Positions 59,772 to 64,000 of a DNA stretch of 64,000 nt are shown here, piece after piece. The stretch's first letter is position 1, and each line of letters starts with the position of its first letter. Origin of the DNA: Prochlorococcus sp. AG-347-L21 (GTDB lineage: Bacteria > Cyanobacteriota > Cyanobacteriia > PCC-6307 > Cyanobiaceae); NCBI GenBank assembly GCA_003278875.1, contig QCCQ01000004.1, forward strand, positions 31,361-95,360, written 5' to 3'. The translations under genes were made by a program, and so were the position numbers. Under the pieces are notes generated by a model. That model had not been told where the DNA came from. It saw only the letters and a list, made by a program, of their open reading frames with translations, and did no database searches.

Positions 59772-60563
59772 TTGATAAATATGAAAATTTCAATTCTTTT
59801 AATCGAAGACGATCGTGATATGCGCGATCTGGTGGCTAGGCATTTAGAACATTCTGGTTTCGATGTCCAAAAAGCTGAAGATGGCATTAAAGGACAAGCA
59901 TTAGCACTTCAATATTCACCTGATTTAATACTTTTGGATTTAATGCTACCAAGTGTTGATGGTTTAACTTTATGCCAGAGACTAAGAAGAGATGAAAGAA
60001 CGTCCAATATACCAATTTTGATGATAACTGCGTTAGGCGGCCTTAAAGATAAAGTTACTGGATTTAATTCTGGAGCAGATGATTACATTACCAAACCATT
60101 CGATTTAGAAGAATTACATGTACGCATTAAAGCTTTATTAAGAAGAACCAACAGAGCACAACTAAATTCTAGTAACCAACAAGAAATACTAAATTATGGC
60201 CCTTTAACTCTTGTTCCGGAAAGATTCGAAGCTATATGGTTTGAATCTCCTGTAAGGTTAACTCACCTTGAATTTGAACTTCTTCATTGTCTTTTGCAGA
60301 GACATGGTCAAACTGTATCACCAGCATTAATTCTTAAAGAAGTATGGGGATATGAACCTGATGATGATATTGAGACAATAAGAGTACATATTAGACACTT
60401 GCGCACTAAACTTGAACCCGATCCACGCAAACCTATTTATATAAAAACTGTATACGGTGCTGGATATTGTCTAGAGTTACCAATTGGTTCTCAAGTGGAA
60501 ACTGCTAGGCAAGAGTTCATTCAAGCAAGAAATCCTGACTTGATAAATTCTGCAGTAGATTAA
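59772..60563 (+). CDS. rpaA: OmpR-family response regulator RpaA
   Basis: [53 protein letters not shown]...[47 protein letters not shown]...[51 protein letters not shown]; closely RpaA-like. Confidence 0.92.
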   Translation: MINMKISILLIEDDRDMRDLVARHLEHSGFDVQKAEDGIKGQALALQYSPDLILLDLMLPSVDGLTLCQRLRRDERTSNIPILMITALGGLKDKVTGFNSGADDYITKPFDLEELHVRIKALLRRTNRAQLNSSNQQEILNYGPLTLVPERFEAIWFESPVRLTHLEFELLHCLLQRHGQTVSPALILKEVWGYEPDDDIETIRVHIRHLRTKLEPDPRKPIYIKTVYGAGYCLELPIGSQVETARQEFIQARNPDLINSAVD

Positions 60564-60565
60564 TC

Positions 60566-61528
60566 TCACATATCTTCTATTGAAATTTTTAATAAAGTTA
60601 TTTCCCAAGCCAACCTTGATTGAATGTTTTTTCTTAGAAGGTATTTTAAATTTTCAAGTTTTTTAACTAATCTGATATTTTTTGTTTTTCTCCACCAAAT
60701 TGTTTGAATTAAATTTACCAAACAAATCTGTTGAGAAATTTCTAATTTTTCATATATTGATTTAGATATTTCTAATATTTCCAGACTACTTTTAATTGGG
60801 GAATCTAATTTACTTAAAATTTCATCTGAAAAATCGTTCCAAATTTCAATATTTTTCAATAATTGATCTGGAGATCCATTTGCAGAGTTTATTAAATCTT
60901 CAATTTTTAATTCTGTATTGATATTAAATTTATCGGTATCAAAATATTCTCTAAAAATAGACTTTATTTGTTTACTAGACAAGGATCGAAATCTGACGAT
61001 TTGACATCTTGAAATTATCGTATCTAAGAGAAGATTTAATTTAGATGTTAGTAATATAAAAATGCCGTTACTGGGTTCTTCTAAGGTTTTTAAAAGGCAA
61101 TTCGAGGCTGCCTCGTTTAACAAGTGTGCATCAAAAATCAAAACAATTTTTTTTTCTGAGTTTATTGATTTTTGACCAAGAAAAGTTTTGATATTACGTA
61201 TTTGAGCAATCTTAATAATTTCAGATCCATTTTTTTTTATTTTTTCAAGATCTGAACTTCCTGAATTTTTAGTTGCCAAAGGAGAATCAGGTTCGATAAT
61301 TAGAAGATCTGGATGGTTATTGTTGGTAATTCTCTCTTCAATATTCTCGCATTGGGAAGATTGTTTGAAAATCTCTTTTATAAATCCAAAAGCAGTTTGT
61401 TTTTTGCCTAACCCCTCAGCACCAAAAAATATATAACCATTAGCAAATGATTTGTTTTTAATTATGTTGTCAAGACAGCTATTGACTTCTTCATTCAAAA
61501 TAAAATTATTTTTTTTAACCTCAATCAT
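60566..61528 (-). CDS. holB: DNA polymerase III delta' subunit
   Basis: [74 protein letters not shown]. Confidence 0.92.
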   Translation of the reverse strand: MIEVKKNNFILNEEVNSCLDNIIKNKSFANGYIFFGAEGLGKKQTAFGFIKEIFKQSSQCENIEERITNNNHPDLLIIEPDSPLATKNSGSSDLEKIKKNGSEIIKIAQIRNIKTFLGQKSINSEKKIVLIFDAHLLNEAASNCLLKTLEEPSNGIFILLTSKLNLLLDTIISRCQIVRFRSLSSKQIKSIFREYFDTDKFNINTELKIEDLINSANGSPDQLLKNIEIWNDFSDEILSKLDSPIKSSLEILEISKSIYEKLEISQQICLVNLIQTIWWRKTKNIRLVKKLENLKYLLRKNIQSRLAWEITLLKISIEDM

Positions 61529-62163
61529 TTGTTATTAGAAAAATTGTTTAGCAAAGTCTCTTTAATTTGATTAGAAATAGTTTGAATATCTTGCGAAGCA
61601 GATATTACTTTCCAGTTTTTTTGTTTGGCAATTCGTTTGAAACCTTCATTTACTTTTTCTAAAAATCTAATACCTTCTGATTCTATTCTGTCTGGAATTT
61701 CATTTTTTCTTCGGAATATGCTCTCTTCTGGAGAAATTTCTAAGAAGAAAGTGAGATTTGGAGATACTCCTTGACACACAATAGATTCAATATTTTTAAT
61801 TATTTCTAAATTTATATTTCTTCCATAACCTTGATAAGCCAGTGTGGAATCTGAAAATCTATCACTTATTACCCAATCATTATTATTTAAAGCAGGTGAA
61901 ATAATTTTTGAAACATGTTCAGCTCTATCAGCTGAATAAAGCAATAATTCTGCAAGAGATGAAGGCTTGTTATTTTCATTATTATCAAGAATTAGTTCTC
62001 TAAGTTTTTTTCCTAAAAGACTGCCTCCAGGTTCTTTAGTTGTGATTAATTTAGACCCTTTCTTTATTAGACCACTGTTTGGCAGCCATTTAGATAATTC
62101 ATCTATTTGGGTAGTTTTACCACATCCATCAATACCCTCAATAACTATAAATTTTCCTTTCAT
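61525..62163 (-). CDS. tmk: Thymidylate kinase
   Basis: [58 protein letters not shown]. Confidence 0.96.
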   Translation of the reverse strand: MKGKFIVIEGIDGCGKTTQIDELSKWLPNSGLIKKGSKLITTKEPGGSLLGKKLRELILDNNENNKPSSLAELLLYSADRAEHVSKIISPALNNNDWVISDRFSDSTLAYQGYGRNINLEIIKNIESIVCQGVSPNLTFFLEISPEESIFRRKNEIPDRIESEGIRFLEKVNEGFKRIAKQKNWKVISASQDIQTISNQIKETLLNNFSNNK

Positions 62164-64000
62164 TTAATCTAGAGATAAAGCATTAATTACTACTGTAATA
62201 GAGCTAATAGCCATTAATAATGCTGCTATTGAGGGAGTAAGAAGAATACCGTATTTAGGGAATAAAATGCCTGCAGCTAAAGGTATAGCTAGTAAGTTGT
62301 AACCAAAAGCCCATGTAAGATTTTGCTTTATTTTTCTAATAGTTTTTTTTGCAAGATTTAAGGCGTAGGGTAATCCATTTAGTTGATCTCCCATCAATAC
62401 TACATCTGCATTTGCCTTGGCTATTTGAGTCCCTGATCCCACCGCAATCCCTAAGTCAGAAGATGCTAAGGCTGGGACATCATTAATACCATCACCAATC
62501 ATTGCTACTTTATTATCAATTTTTAAATTTTCTATAGTTTTTAGCTTCATTTCAGGAAGAAGCTCCCATTTTACTTCTGTTTCTTTAAAACCAATTTTTT
62601 TTGCCAAAGCTAAAACTGTTTGTTTCCTATCTCCACTTAAAATATTAATTTTAAATTTGTTTTTTCTTAAATTTTGCACTGTTTTAATTGAATCATCTCT
62701 TAGTAAATCTCCTAAGAAAATAAAGCCTAATAACTTATCTTTGATACTTACTCCAATAATAGTATTTGTTTTTGTTTCTTCATTTTCAATTACTTTTTTT
62801 GCATCACTATCAATAATTATTCCTTTACTTAGCAGCCATTCAATATTTCCAATATTAATAAGTCCATCAATTGACTCTAGTTCTCCAGAAATACCTCGGC
62901 CTGAATGAGTGACAATTTTTTTTATTGGAAAGAAACTTAAATTTTGTTTTTTTGCTTCTTGAATTAACGCATCTGCGATTGGATGTCTGCTTTCCTTTTC
63001 TAAGCTGGCAGCTATTCTTAATAAAAAAGAATGATCATCATTATTTTTATATTCAACGATGAAAGGCTTACCTTTTGTTAAGGTACCTGTTTTGTCAAAA
63101 ATAATGTGATTAATTTTTGAAGCCATCTCTATTTTGTCCCCGCCTTTAAATAAAACTCCCTTTTTTGCTGCTTTACCTGATGCGACAGTTATTACAGTTG
63201 GGGTAGCTAAACCTAATGCACAAGGACAAGCTATTACTAAAACAGCAATTGACAATTGAATCGCTAAACTAAGGAAATTATCAGCATTACTACCGAGCGA
63301 ACTATGAAGTGTATGGCTTGAGTGAGTGATGAATTGATGATTATGACTTAATAAATCTGGCCAAATGTTTCTTGCCCCCTTCCACCAAAAGAAGAAGGTT
63401 AAAGTAGCAAAAATAAGTACAAAGTAAGTAAATTTGCCTGCAATTACATCAGCAATTCTTTGAATGCGAGGTTTTGTGGCGTTAACAGACTCAATAAGAT
63501 TTACTAGTTTTGCAAGAGAAGAATCACCTCCGACTTTTTGTACTTTAAGTCTAAGAGTTGAATTAAGATTTAAAGACCCACTAGATAAATTTTCGCCTTC
63601 TTTTACCTCGATAGGTTTGGATTCTCCAGTGATATGTGAAACATCAACATATGAATTACCTTGAGTAACAATGCAGTCAGCGGGTACTCTGTCTCCTGCT
63701 AAAACTTGAATCTCTTGATTAGGTCTTAAAGTGTTTACTCTTATTGATTTTATTTGATTATCATTAGTGTAGATATTTGCCATTTCAGGTTGAAGATCTA
63801 ATAACTCTCCGATGGATGAACCAGTTTGGTATCTTGCTCTTTCCTCTAGAAAACGCCCAATCAATATAAAGCCTAATAGCATAACTGGTTCATTAAAAAA
63901 ACAAGGAAAACCAGTGGTAGGAAATATTAAGGATAGAAGACTTGTTATATATGCGCTAGTTACTCCAAGAGCGACTAGAGAATCCATATCAGGACGATTC
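62164..64000 (-). CDS. Copper-type P1B ATPase, truncated by window end
   Basis: HITGESKPIEV, VIACPCALGLATPTVI, FDKTGTLTKGKP, GDGINDVPALASSDLGIAVGSG; CtaA/PacS/CopA-like; N-terminal part lies outside the window. Confidence 0.93.
   Translation of the reverse strand, partial: NRPDMDSLVALGVTSAYITSLLSLIFPTTGFPCFFNEPVMLLGFILIGRFLEERARYQTGSSIGELLDLQPEMANIYTNDNQIKSIRVNTLRPNQEIQVLAGDRVPADCIVTQGNSYVDVSHITGESKPIEVKEGENLSSGSLNLNSTLRLKVQKVGGDSSLAKLVNLIESVNATKPRIQRIADVIAGKFTYFVLIFATLTFFFWWKGARNIWPDLLSHNHQFITHSSHTLHSSLGSNADNFLSLAIQLSIAVLVIACPCALGLATPTVITVASGKAAKKGVLFKGGDKIEMASKINHIIFDKTGTLTKGKPFIVEYKNNDDHSFLLRIAASLEKESRHPIADALIQEAKKQNLSFFPIKKIVTHSGRGISGELESIDGLINIGNIEWLLSKGIIIDSDAKKVIENEETKTNTIIGVSIKDKLLGFIFLGDLLRDDSIKTVQNLRKNKFKINILSGDRKQTVLALAKKIGFKETEVKWELLPEMKLKTIENLKIDNKVAMIGDGINDVPALASSDLGIAVGSGTQIAKANADVVLMGDQLNGLPYALNLAKKTIRKIKQNLTWAFGYNLLAIPLAAGILFPKYGILLTPSIAALLMAISSITVVINALSLD

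Overview
This AT-rich (about 30% GC by eye), gene-dense 64 kb window reads as core chromosome of a high-light-type Prochlorococcus. The assignment rests on gene content: psbX, ycf66, petL, ndhO, zds, HLIPs, rpaA, the sufBCDS order and an accC/yggT/psbX neighbourhood. I find about 70 protein genes (three under 60 aa plus one short HLIP and one truncated edge gene that the ORF track does not list) and two tRNAs (Leu with an AAG anticodon, Asn with GTT). There is no CRISPR array, transposase, intact integrase, rRNA or recognisable defence system. I did not find an unambiguous new multi-gene system. The leads I consider most worth checking are: (1) a tandem two-domain PTPS/QueD protein whose first domain keeps its zinc-site histidines but has Phe in place of the catalytic His, overlapping a RibD-C/DHFR-like reductase by 4 bp; (2) a compact locus at 27.6-28.8 kb with an RHH regulator, a spaced TATACACA/TGTGTATA inverted repeat in its divergent promoter, a free-standing Nif11-like protein ending in ..RGGL and a missed 58-aa membrane protein; (3) a perfect 17-nt palindrome just upstream of htrA; (4) a roughly 510-nt structured, non-coding gap after tRNA-Asn, in a genome where all 17 convergent CDS pairs in the window lie between 50 bp overlap and 18 bp separation; (5) a tRNA-Leu with A at position 34; (6) a missed 47-aa twin CX3C protein. 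Family names are from recognising motifs in the translations; no database search was run.
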